DNA from: Clonostachys chloroleuca | Taxonomy: Eukaryota; Ascomycota; Sordariomycetes; Hypocreales; Bionectriaceae | DNA length: 64,000 nucleotides | Assembly: GCA_037952775.1 (NCBI GenBank) | Contig: JBANAY010000003.1 | Location: 26,598,001 to 26,662,000 of the forward strand | Reading direction: 5' to 3' | Part shown: positions 16,045 through 27,000 of the stretch, in pieces | How the letters are laid out: every line of letters starts with the position of its first letter | Position numbering within the stretch: the first letter of the stretch is position 1 | Position numbers and translations under genes: made by a program | Notes under the pieces: model-generated | What the model was told of the DNA's origin: nothing | Seen by the model: only the letters and a program-made list of their open reading frames with translations | Databases searched by the model: none

Positions 16045-16401
16045 ATGGCCGACCAGCAGCCCACCACCGCCGACACAGAAGACGAGCGCAACACCGCCGC
16101 CAAGTCCGCCGAGGACCGCAAAGCCGCCTCCGCCCTCGCCAACCTCGACTCCTCCTCCTCCTCTGCGGCGGCGGCCGCCACACCCGCCCCGGCCGTCGAC
16201 CACGAGGCCGTCACTAAGGCCATGAAGAACCTCGGCGGCCTGGGCTCCGGGTCGGGGACCCGCAGGAACGTGAAAGTCGACCCGGCCGACGTCGCCCTCC
16301 TCGTCGACCAGCTCGACATGACCCGGCCCCGCGCCACCGAGTTCCTCAAGAGCCACGACGGCGACGCCGTCACCGCCATGAGGGCGTACATCACCGCTTA
16401 G
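16045..16401 (+). CDS. HYPK-like protein with C-terminal UBA domain
   Basis: Single-exon gene for 118 residues. The N-terminal half is low-complexity (Ala/Ser/Asp/Glu). The last ~45 residues (from KVDPADVALLVDQLDM to AMRAYITA) match the UBA-like fold shared by HYPK and the NAC alpha subunit, with the helix pattern VxxLVxQLDxxRxxAxxFL. In other eukaryotes HYPK binds the ribosome-associated NatA N-terminal acetyltransferase and modulates it. Size and domain position fit HYPK rather than NAC alpha, which would carry a NAC domain. An AATAAA at about 16750 may serve polyadenylation. Confidence 0.75.
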   Translation: MADQQPTTADTEDERNTAAKSAEDRKAASALANLDSSSSSAAAAATPAPAVDHEAVTKAMKNLGGLGSGSGTRRNVKVDPADVALLVDQLDMTRPRATEFLKSHDGDAVTAMRAYITA

Positions 16402-17187
16402 GCAACCCACGTTCCCACCGTCTGTTCCTCTCCACCACCGTGCCCTCTTTGAGGGCGAAGAGAGGAGAAGAGAAGAGACGAGCAAGAAAAATAGACTACC
16501 CCGCGCTGCAGAGGCGTCATGTGTCTTCTTGACTGTACCATCACAAGTCGATTGACGACCCAGACAATCTCGTTGCCCAACCACATTACCCTGGCTCTAT
16601 GCTGTTTCTAGCCTGTGATTTCCCAATCCCTGTATTTCGTCTCCCTAGTTTTCAACTCTTATCTTCCTTGCTATAGACAGGGCATCCATCTCACAATGAG
16701 AACCGGGCATTGGGCTTACTATGACGTCTCTGTGCATTGGAAGGAAGAATAAATCCCACTATGAGCGCTATACAGCGCACCTGACACCTACCGCATACCT
16801 AGGTTGTTAGTCGGTACAGCAATACAGCTGAGTATATCATGTCATAGACTATCTTATGCTCGTTCACTGGGGAAACACCCCTTCAATGAAAAGTACTAAA
16901 CTTTGACATTCTATTCAAACAACTGACTACCTGGCCTGGTATTCCTTGTGCGCCTGAAAACTCCTGCTGCCTACACCATCAAGTAGGCAGCATGCATGCT
17001 GTAAAACAATGCTCCGTGCATAAGCGGATGGGAGTAAGGGTGAGATCCTCACTGCACCCTCCGCCTTGTTGTTGTCATGAATTAGATATTATATAATGTC
17101 CCATCCTCTTCGACATGACCAAGAATGTACATGGTGACGCACATTGCAGTTGAGGATGGGAAGATCCTTGCACTAGGTGAGACATCT
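16402..17187. other. Convergent 3' region
   Basis: About 790 bases between the HYPK-like stop (+) and the BRCT-protein stop (-). Low coding potential, no RNA gene recognised. Confidence 0.5.
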
Positions 17188-20100
17188 TTATGCCCAAGCC
17201 TTGGAGAGCGGGCTTCCGACCTTGGGAGCAAACTGAAGACTCTTGCGTCGGGCGGCCATCAATCGCAACAAGACCTGCTCATCCTTATCCTTACTTAGGA
17301 TGCCACGCCCGAGGTCCTGAAATAGAGCAGACTTCTTTGGGGGGCATGTTCGAGTCAGAAGCTCCTCCCTTGTGGGAGACATCTCAAACTCTTCCGTGTC
17401 ATCGGCACCTGGCGTGCCCGGGATTTCATCGGCGTACCTTGCCACGGCTTCCGGAGCCGGAGTCTTCGGCACAGGGGTAAGAATGAACTTGGACCACTCA
17501 ATGTCGTCCTCCTCCTCATCTTCCTGGCCCTCCAGTCCTTCAGATGGCGAGTGCATCCACGCGGTACTTTGCCGGCGGTTCATTGGCGTTGCGGGTGGTC
17601 CCATCGACTCGCGGGAGCTGCTGGTGCTCTTTGATCCATTGCCGACCAGGGTGCCGTTCTTATTAGCGAGAGCCTTGGGCTCCATGCTCTTGCGGCGGCG
17701 GGCGCCGCCGCGTGGAACAAGGCTGGTGTCGATGTAGTAAGGAGACTCGTCCAGCCATTCGTTCTCTCTTTCACAGCTGTAATCAAGTTAGCGCACTGTC
17801 ATCCAAAACACCCATGAGGAGAACATTGCTTCAACTTACTCTAGCACCCAGCTGACTCCGACACACTGGACCACACCATCCGTCTGGCGGACCTTTTCGA
17901 GAGTACGCTTGCCACCATCCTTGAACACAACATGCGTGATGCCAATCTTGCTTGAGGAGGCGTCTTCACCAGAGAGACTATTAGGGCTCCAGTGCCAAGT
18001 CTTTACGCATCGCGCTCCCATCTGTGTGAGTAGTTCGACAAAGATGCCGCTAGCATCCGCACCCTCGCTCGTATGGACGTCCACGTGAACGACTGCGCCG
18101 CGGAGCAGAGCAGGGTCCACATCCTTGCGGGGAGTTCGGACCGGAGTGCCCATGGTAGACCAGATATCCGACTTGCTCGGGGTTTCTGGCATCGCAGAGC
18201 GATCAGCTACACGAGAAGACCTCCTGTCCTTGGTGGGCAAGTAAGAGATAACGGTGGCGTTCCTGCCGAGACCAGCAGAAGGCCGCTTCAGCGTAACACG
18301 GGATGCACTGAGGCTGCGCTTCTTCACCGGGCTTGGTGTTGAGTCGTCTGCAGGCTTCAGGGGAACCTTGGTCGTGGTGTTGAATGTCTTCATCAGCGGC
18401 CGCACCGGTGTCGTTGTGGCAGCGATGGCAGGATCAATGGGCATCTGGTTCTCATCACCGTACTCCTGGCTTGCGTCGGAAAGGCTGTCGTCAAAGCTCT
18501 GAGCTTCAGGCTTGGGCAGCTGTTCAGGCTCCATGAGCGACATCTCGTCTGCTTCCTGAGCGAGCTCAATGTCCTCATCCAAGATCATCACGTCGTCAAA
18601 AGCCTCCTCACCGGTGCCATTCTCCACGGAGATTGAGGGCACTGCTGGTTGCCCCTCGCCACCTGGATGAACATGCATTTCATCCTCAAAGAAGTTCTCG
18701 ACTGCCGGGGATACATCACCCGATCCCAAACTAGGTGATTCATCACGGGTCTCCGCACGAGGGGTCGGCTTTGTAGGACTGGTGGCGCTCCAGGCTCCAA
18801 ACTGCTCAGCCAGAGAAGTGAAACCTAGAGTTGACCGCCTAGAACTCTTGGGTGCAAACAGCGACGAAGTTGTTGGAGTAGCTTGGAGATGAATTGTTGT
18901 CTCATCTTCAGATTCCGAGTCCGTCCCGTCGCAAAGGTCCTTAGGGCGGAGCTGGTACATGGGGTTCTGAGTTTCAACTGGGGAAGCCGATGGGGTAGAT
19001 GGGGCTGATGAGGAACTTTCCTCCTCTTCATCGGGAATGCTCACGCAAATGCTGTCATGGACTTTGGGGCTGGCCTGGGGAGATGAGGGAGTAGGCTCCT
19101 GCTCGTCCACCTCGTCCTCGTTCTCATTCTCCGTCTCTTCTCCGGACTGACCTTGTTCATCTTCAGCCTTACAAGGCTCGGCTTGAGCCTCTTCTGGCAG
19201 ACCGTCATTAGCGCCAGTGGCTTCTTGATCTTGTTCAACTACATCTTCGTCTGCCTCCAACATTGAGGGATCAGCCTCACGTGGGAGAACAGCGGAGAGG
19301 CGCCCGGGGAACTTGATTGTATCGATCTCGTCGAGGCCATCGTCTCCATCGTCGAGGAGCTCCTCATCCATCATCAACTTCGCAGAGGGCCTCTGTGCAC
19401 TCAAAGGAGCAGATGGGGTCTGCGACTTGGCGGCGGGAGAACCGAGACCATTGAGCTGCTCTCGTTGAGGAAGGTTCAGAAGAGGCTTGAAACCAGGGAT
19501 GGCTCGCTTTGCCGGAGACTGCAGCAAGGACACCTTTGTGGGAGAAGTAGGAATGTTGAAGTCGAAAGTTGAAGTCGAAGCAGGCTGGAACCCCTTGATG
19601 GGTGATGGGGGTCGCTTGGCAGGGGACTGGAGTAATGATCCTTTGAGGGATGAGGTTTGGCAGCTCGTACCAGTTGGCTTGCTTGCTGATTTGAGAGCTG
19701 ATCCAGGGAAAGAAATGGCAGCGATCTTGCGTGCCGGAGACCTCATCAAGTCCTTGAACGGGGTTGGGGTTGTCGGGGGCCTCCTTGCAGGCGAGGCCAA
19801 GCCGCCGGTAAGAGCAGGGGGGTTCAAGATATCGAAATTGACCTGCATGGTGCTGTCTGCATCAGGCTCTGCAAGACTCAACTCGGCTTGCTTTGGGGCT
19901 ACGCTGGGAGCTTTGATTGGGTTCTTTTTCATGAGTGGAACGGGGGCGAAATCTCCGCCTGCAAGCTCATCCTCGGATTCCTCGTCGCGGACCATCATGC
20001 TCAGCTGGGTCACCTTCTTAGGGCTCAGCGGCTTCTTCTCCTTCTCGGCTCCCTGAGCGCGCCGGGGCGCAGCAACGGGGCCTCGCTTGGCAGGCCGGCC

Positions 20101-20688
20101 GCGGATGCTCGTGACGACTGGTGCTTTTTTGACAGTAGGCTCGATGTTTTCCTTGTCCGGCTCCTGGAACTTGACCGACTTCTTTGTCGCCGTCTTGGTG
20201 GAAGACTTGGCTGCCATGCTGATGGTGGTGGAGGTAGCACCGCGCGTCCGAGCAGATCTCGCCGCGGGCTCAGGAGCAGCTTCTTCCACCTGAGGCTCGG
20301 CAGCCTTCCTTGGTCTGCCTCTGGCTGGCCTGGGAGCTGGGGCAGGGTCCTCCTTGGGTACCTCAGTCGCCGATGCCTTCTTTGGTGGCCGACCGCGTGC
20401 CGTCCGGGCAGTGACTGTGGGTGCCGCCGTCGAAGACGACTCCTCGGGTTCTGCAGCTTTCCTCGGACGGCCCCTAGCTGCTCTCTTAGTCGCGGGGACC
20501 TCCTTGTGCAGCTGCTCATCGTCCTCGTCGGCCCTGGTTTTCCGCTTGGCCGCTGTGCTCTTTGTGCTGGCCGTCGCCGTCGACTTTGCTCTGGCTGCAG
20601 CGGTGACAATCTTAGTCGACGCGATGGCCGGCTCAGTGGCCTTTGCTGCAGCCCGCGACCGCGTCATTCGTTTAGGTGGGGAATCCAT
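17188..20688 (-). CDS. AT-hook and BRCT domain nuclear protein
   Basis: Protein of 1145 residues from exons 17840-20688 and 17188-17776. The first ~240 residues are basic and Ala/Lys-rich with four AT-hook cores: two RGRPRKAAEP, one RGRPPKKA and one IRGRPAKRG. The middle ~600 residues are disordered, with recurring SPA(K/R)R-type and Ser-Pro sites that look like CDK targets. Near residue 850-960 a BRCT domain begins at LLRGAVVHVDV and ends with the hallmark SWVLDCERENEW, whose Trp and Cys lie on opposite sides of the 63-nt intron. The last ~150 residues are Ser/Pro-rich and acidic. The layout suggests a chromatin or DNA-damage factor that binds AT-rich DNA and phosphoprotein partners. The BRCT resembles that of microcephalin, but I cannot assign a named orthologue. 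Confidence 0.8.
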
Positions 20689-21832
20689 GATTCTCGATCT
20701 GTGTGCAGGCGTGCGTGCGTGCGTGTTTGCTTTGTATTTTTGCTGGGCAAGCCGCCAATGGGTGTATATGCTGTTTCGTTGGGTTAGTGGGGTGAAAGAA
20801 GAGGAAGAAATCCCAAAAACTGTTCACATCGTATGCAGCGCGACGGAATAGATGTTGGGTTGTTGTTGATGATGATGCGGTCTGGGTCGCCAGGCAAGGA
20901 GAAAGAGTGAACGAGCATTTTCAGACTGGAAAAGGGTTTGTTATGGAAATCATGCCGCGTTGGGAAGCTGTTGCCCCGACAACGCCCCACCACCCTGCAG
21001 CCCCTTGTATGCGGCAGTCACGGTACCGGTACGTCCTTCCCCACCCCATATGGCCGCCCGTCCTCGATGCCCGGGAAGCACTGATCGCCCTCTGTACTGT
21101 GGCTTGTTGGCTGGAGTACCGATACATGTACATGTCAGGTACCTTTTCAGTCATTGCCCGTTGTAACTCCAGTCATCTCTATTGCTTGGTTCGGGAGCTA
21201 AGGCATGGAGGAGACGCACGTCATCGGATCTAGGTACGCCCAGACTACACCAGTCACCCATCATCGTCATCACCGGCACCTAGACTCACCACTCAACATG
21301 AAGAGCCACCACGGCAGTGTAGTCGGGCAGCACGATGTTTGTAGGCCTTTGATTTGGTTGACATTTTCCCACATCTTTCTTTCTTTCTTTCTTGCTTTCT
21401 TCCTTCCTTCTTCTCTCTCTCTTCCTCTCCCTACCCCTGCATCTGCACACTCCAAAAGTGTTCATTCACCCTATTCAACCGTTTCTCCAGGCTAAGTAAG
21501 CTCTGCTAGTATGACGAGACGGCCCTTCCGCCTGTCCATTTATTGTCTTTGTATTGCATGCATGCATTACCCCTGTTACAATGTGGTATAGGATAAAAAA
21601 TTCGAAATGGAAAAAAATCAAAATCAAACATGTCCCCCGGCTAACCCCTTTGCTTAGGGCTTAGACAGAGCTTGCTTTTGTTGGCCTGCTCTTTCACCTG
21701 CGCTGTGCATGACAGATCCTTTCAAGGTAATAATAAAGCGATGCTACCGTCTCCAGTACACGGACAGTCGAAATCCGAAATTATCAACAACAACAAAAAT
21801 GAGAGGAGTGCTGAAACAAGTGTCGGTCCAGT
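20689..21832. other. Intergenic region with pyrimidine tract
   Basis: Upstream of the AT-hook/BRCT gene and downstream of the zinc-cluster gene. Contains the TTTC-type tract at 21370-21440 and an A/T-rich 3' flank near 21595-21640. No gene supported. Confidence 0.5.
21370..21440. repeat. TTTC/CT simple repeat
   Basis: Imperfect tandem TTTC units followed by CTTC and CT units, almost pure pyrimidine on the + strand. Microsatellite-like; no coding meaning seen. Confidence 0.8.
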
Positions 21833-24014
21833 TCATCTAAAGGCGGGCCGAAAGGGGCCTTCGACTTTGACATCCCTAACGCCTTCAGGCATGAGGCGCA
21901 GCCATTCGTTCCAACTGTCGAGATCAACTTCGTCGTCGTTCATTAACCGGATTGACATGTTCAGTATCGGGTAGTTGTCATGTAAGCTGTTCCGGAGCGG
22001 GTTGCTCTGAGATACAGGGGTGATGAAAATCGAAGGCAGCCGAGAATTTCCTGACATCATCGTGTGCAGAGGTGCCGGAAAGCTCGTCAAAACCTCCCGT
22101 TCAGGGTTCCTGTCCCGAACCATCATCGGATAACTCGAGAGAAGTGCCGAGTGTAGCTCGGCAGCTGAACAAGGGTGCATTCGGCTCGCTCGCGTTCGTA
22201 ACAGTTCTGCCAAGGCCAGCGTGAAGGCGCACCGATTTAACGCACTGTAATGCTCGTCTGACGTCGAGGCCGCAATAAGTTCCAAAACCCCCTTTTCGCG
22301 ACCCATTCGAGAAGATGCGTAATAAGCGGCATCCATTATTAGGAGGGTGTCGGCATATGCCTCTTCAAGGATCTGCTGAATCCCGTTCCATCGGATTATC
22401 GATGCCTTCTGGCTATCTCTGGAGCTGCTTGGGTGATTAGAATACGACCAGAGCCAGCAAAATGAGGCCGGCAGCGCGGAAGAGGTAAAAACCACGTACC
22501 TAGCGAGCACCATCTCCCTATTCCCATCAAGATACGTATGACCGACGTAGTAGACGATTTTCAATACATCGCGCTGGTCACGATCCTCAGCAAAGTCTCC
22601 CATCTGCCGAGAAAGCCACCGCCACGAGCTCCTGGAGCCGTCCGAAGACGAGGGAATCGGCTGTATCTGCAACGCGAAATGGTAGAGCTTCTCCAGAACG
22701 TCCGCCAGTTCTCGCACAGCATTGTGAATGGTGGCCACCTCGTCATCGTCGTCCTGCCAAAACAACAGGAGGGCCTGGACTGCGGTATAGCGTGACCGGC
22801 TTGCGGTTGAGAGCATTCGCATGGCGTTGGATTGTAGCTCATTCTTCAAAGTCTCGATCCCGGGTAGGGAAAGAGACTCGAGGCGCGGACCTGATGGCAG
22901 CGGAGTGCGGTGACGGGAATCGCCCGGAGGTGGCGGCCGGTTGGGATGGTTTGATGGGGATCCTGAGTCAATATCCATCTCGTGGGGGTTGTGGGGAAAC
23001 ATATGCTGAGCACTGCCCTGAGCTGGCGCTGGACTCAGAGGTCGCCCAGGAGCAAGGGGTGCTATATCGTGTATTGATGGGCTGTGGGATCTGTGGAATT
23101 TGTTGACGACATCCTCCCACGTCATGTTGTGGTGACTCGGTTTACACTTGAGATAAATAATGGTTAGTTAGCGAGGCACTTACACGAAAGAATCTGCTTT
23201 TTGCCACCATCCCCCCTCCTCGTTTTCTTTCCCAACTGAAGCGTTTTGGGGTATGGAATCCAAGCATTGAGAATAAGGAGTTTAATGAAAGTTTGAACAA
23301 GGCCACAGCAAGAAACCGTATTCGATTTCTTTGGACGGAGATGGTACTTACGGCAACTCTTCTTCGGCGGCAATCGCTGCACGCGCCCAGTTTCCGGATT
23401 AAGGCGGCCCGTTCTCTCGATTGCTGGGACAAGGGCCCGGTACGTCTCCTGCTGGTGCGACGGCTGTTAGAGACGTCGGTGCCATCCTTGAGGGAGAAGA
23501 TAGATTGGTGCAGTGTAGGAGAGGTGTCGGAACTGTACGATGTGTTGGTGGTCTCCGTGGAGGCCTGAGTGGCGCTGGTGGCCTGAGTAGAGATGGACGA
23601 GGCAGTGTCCTTTCTCGGCGGAGGAGATGAGATGGCCGAAGACGGGTGGTGGTGATGCTGCGGCGGCGGAAAGAAGACCGACGGTGGCGTTGAAGCAGCC
23701 GCAGTGGCTGCGGGAGCGATGACGACCGGGGGTTCATCGGGTCTCGGCAGCGGTCCAGGGGCTGGACTTTGCTGCTGTTGCTGCTGTTGCTGTTGCTGCT
23801 GCTGGTGATGGGCTGAAGCAAGAATAGCGAGGGACTGGACCGGAGTCGAAATTGGTGGAGGTGGTGACGAGGGCGAGATGGGCGGCGGTAATAACACGGA
23901 GGCCGGAGCCGAAACTGCTGAGACCGGAGCTGAGCCCGGAGTTGGTGAGGAGGAAGCAACGAGCGAAGGAGACGATTCTGGAGGGGCCTCGGCCAGGTTA
24001 TGAACGGGGTTCAT
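21833..24014 (-). CDS. Atypical zinc-cluster transcriptional regulator
   Basis: Model: exons 23352-24014, 22500-23146 and 21833-22424, giving 633 residues. The first ~190 residues are Pro/Ser/Ala-rich with a run of 12 Gln. At residues ~210-230 comes RKLGACSDCRRRRVACKPSHHNM: the first half of a Zn2Cys6 cluster (C-x2-C-x6-C plus basic patch) followed by a His pair instead of the second Cys triplet. The third Cys is the first codon of exon 2, after a 205-nt intron. The rest is helical with Ser/Pro-rich spacers and no recognised domain. Intron 22425-22499 is 75 nt, lacks stop codons and has adjacent AAG and CAG acceptors. The first-half cluster argues for DNA binding; the target is unknown. An upstream gene desert of about 6.6 kb suggests complex control. 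Confidence 0.7.
23770..23805 (-). repeat. CAG/CAA (polyglutamine) repeat inside the zinc-cluster gene
   Basis: Interrupted CAG/CAA codon run on the minus strand encoding twelve consecutive glutamines. The mix of CAG and CAA would limit slippage. Confidence 0.9.
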
Positions 24015-27000
24015 GACAGGCGACGGAGGAGAACTCGAGGAGACGGGCGGGTTTGAAGCAGGTGAGTGGCCCTCAGACGCCCATCATGGTCCAGGATTGG
24101 GTTGAACGAGAATGATAGCCCAAGCCGAGGTCCCTACAGCCCAGCGCGTGAGCGACGAATGGGGAGAGAAAGCTAAGGATAGAACGGGACAAGCCCGTAC
24201 CAAAGCCCAGAGGGAGTTTCAACGAGAGAAAAGCAGTAGAGAGGCGTCTTTAAGGAGTTGATGGGGACGAGATTAGGAGTAGAGGAGATCGTCCGTGCAG
24301 GATGGCGTCTGACGTGAGGGGAGGCGAAAAAAAAACAAAGGCAGAAAAAAACCTCTAGGTAATTAAGAGAGGAAGAGGAAGAGAACGCTGAAGACGGGGT
24401 GAGGATAGGTACGATGCAACTTCTGCTGTGCGGCGGCAGTGTGCCCCACCTCGATGCAAGACTGGGCTGGCCGGCGGCTTCGAGGCAGGAGGAGCGAGGA
24501 GCACACACGGCGATGTCTCTTCTGCGGTTGCGTCGACCTACAACACGCCTTGGCGCAGCTGGTGGTTCCCGTGCTCGTGCTCGTGCCTGTGTCTGGGCCT
24601 GTGCTCGTCTCTAGGTCTGGCTTTGGCTCTCTTCTAGCCGTGGGGGATCACTGCAGAGAAGAGGAGGTCAGCCTAGAAGTTAGCCGGCATCCAATCCTCA
24701 GTACATTTGCCCGAGCAGGCACGTATGTTGTGAGTAGGTCGAGTGTGCACGGGTGGAATGGACGGATGGCGGGGTAATAACAGCAGGCAAGGCAAAAGAC
24801 AGGCAGTGAAGTAGCAGCAGTGGGTAGCTAATGCGACAGCTGGACTCGGACTGACTGGCTGCTACTGGCCAACAGGCTGGGCTGGCCAGTAGACCGGAGG
24901 CGTACGAGGAATAAAACGGGATGAGCGCGTTTATGGAGGAGGAAGACAAGGTACGTACGAAGTGTATGAGAGTGAGAGCGAGGGAGGGATCGTGGGCGAG
25001 GAAAGAAGAGAGGGACCTAAAAAGACCAGACCGTCGTCTTTCTACCTTGCAGGCAAACCCCGGGCTGCACGGCGAGGAAGGAGATAGAAGACGGCGATGG
25101 GAATGGGCAGGTGGTTTAGCTTTGGAGTCGAGGTCGAGAGAAGCCAGACCAGCCCCAGCTAAGAGGCTGCCGTCTCTTTTTTCTGCTCTGCCCTGCGCCT
25201 GTGTCTGTCGGCATCGGCGCTGGCGCTGCTGGAACGGGCTGGGCTGCGGGTGGTGTGTGTGGTGTGCGGGTGGTGTATGCTTGCGCTGCCCCACCACAGC
25301 TAAAGGCAACCTACAGCTCCAGCTGCTGATAGGTACAGCTACCTGCCCAGGTACCTGACAGCAACGGCTACGGCGACATGGAGTGCGGCAGCTCAGCTTC
25401 GGCCATGGACGCCCGGATACGTCCATCCAGTCCATACAATCCAGCCAGCAGCCAGCCAAGAGGGCGGGAGCTTGGCCGCTCCCCCAGCCCAGCCCACACG
25501 CGGGGAGTTTGTGTGTTCTCTTCGTCGACACCCGAGCTCCATCCACCGTCCGTCCCTAGGTAATTACCTGTGCCCATATGCGGTCCATGCCCGTGGAGAC
25601 TGGCGCTGCCCCCTGGTGCCCAGAGACCAGACCGTTGAGATAAATCCTGGGCGTGGCTGAAGCTTGCTCGCTCCAACAGCCACCCCAAACCAAGCACGTA
25701 CATAGCGTGTGCCTATCCTGCCTGGCCCACGAGTAGACTACTCGCTACCCACCCACCACCATGCCTCTGTGCATCTGGTGCGCCATTCTAGCGCCTTATC
25801 TACCGATCGATCTACATTGAGACTATGTATCCCGTACTTCTGGCACATCACTCAGTCTCTCAGCTGCTTCCGAAAGCTTGGCCTGTGGCCCTTCGGAGCT
25901 AGGCGACTGGCATGAATCGACTGCGCGACGTGTTATAGCCTCGCAGGAAGAAGCTACTGCGAGTCACCAGCATCGAACGCTCGTGACGTTGTTTGGTTAA
26001 AGCAAGACCGGTCGGCAGAACCGATGGAGTATGCCTGAACTGGAGAGCGGGCCTCCTATTCGCTGGGCTCTGGCGGATGTGTCAAAAGAGAAAAAGAAAT
26101 GGAAAGGAAGAGAAGACCGTCATGATGGGGTGTGGGGGCTGGAGGGAGGGACGGCCTAAGATGCTGAGGTGCCTGGCCCCGGAAGAACAAACCCTGCAAG
26201 GTAGTAGGTATCAGGATGATAATATGACTTACCTAGCTGCTGGAAGCGCACCATCTAGCAACAGTTAGGCCCTAGCTGCTACTATCCAACCAGCTCGTCC
26301 AGGTCGGCTGCCCCAGGTGGTTGATACTCAATCCCGCTAAATGAAACCAGCAGTTGTCTGTCGAATTCGGGATGCCCGCTGCACCACAGACGCGGCGGTT
26401 AGCGCTAGCACCTGGGTAAGGGATCAGCCGTGCTTGCAAAGTGTGTAGTCTTGTTGAGCTCAATAACGTGCTCTTGGAGATCAACGCGATGGGGTATCGA
26501 CAGGGCAAAGAAGGGCTAGCACCCGACCGACGCGCCCACAATTCGCTTGGGAGCGAGCCGCCTTTGCCATTGGCAAGGTGAACCTGGTCTCAGTCTTAGT
26601 TCCGCGAGAAAAAAGGAATTCTGATGCTGTAGACAAAATTTTGCGGGTATCTGATATTCTCGTGCCTACCTACCTTCCTGGGTATGGTATTATTGGCCTG
26701 CGTGCTGGCTGTTTCTCGCTGCTTTGGGTCGGATGAGGAGGAGGGAGTTACTCAGCGGCCGTGGCTGGGATCCTTGCCGGTTGTGATCGGGGCCAGGGGC
26801 CAGCTGGGTATTACATGTATAGTATTAGGCACGATACACGGCCTGCGTGCATATCAGGACAGGGGCCCAAGGAGGACAACACAGACGCAATCTCCAAAGC
26901 CAAATGGATATGTGCGAAATAGTATGTATCAAGCAAGAAACAATATACTGTGCGTACTGTAGCTGCAGCAATTCGGGTATGCCAGGATGCTGGAGGCCAA

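Noticed and set aside
19888..20787. 299-codon plus-strand frame across the AT-hook/BRCT gene
   Set aside because: Antisense shadow of a repetitive Ala/Pro/Lys-rich coding region.
24698..25546. 282-codon open frame on the minus strand upstream of the zinc-cluster gene
   Set aside because: No domain, high Cys/Arg/Pro from GC-rich low-complexity DNA, and it lies in the probable leader/promoter. Length alone is weak evidence in GC-rich sequence.
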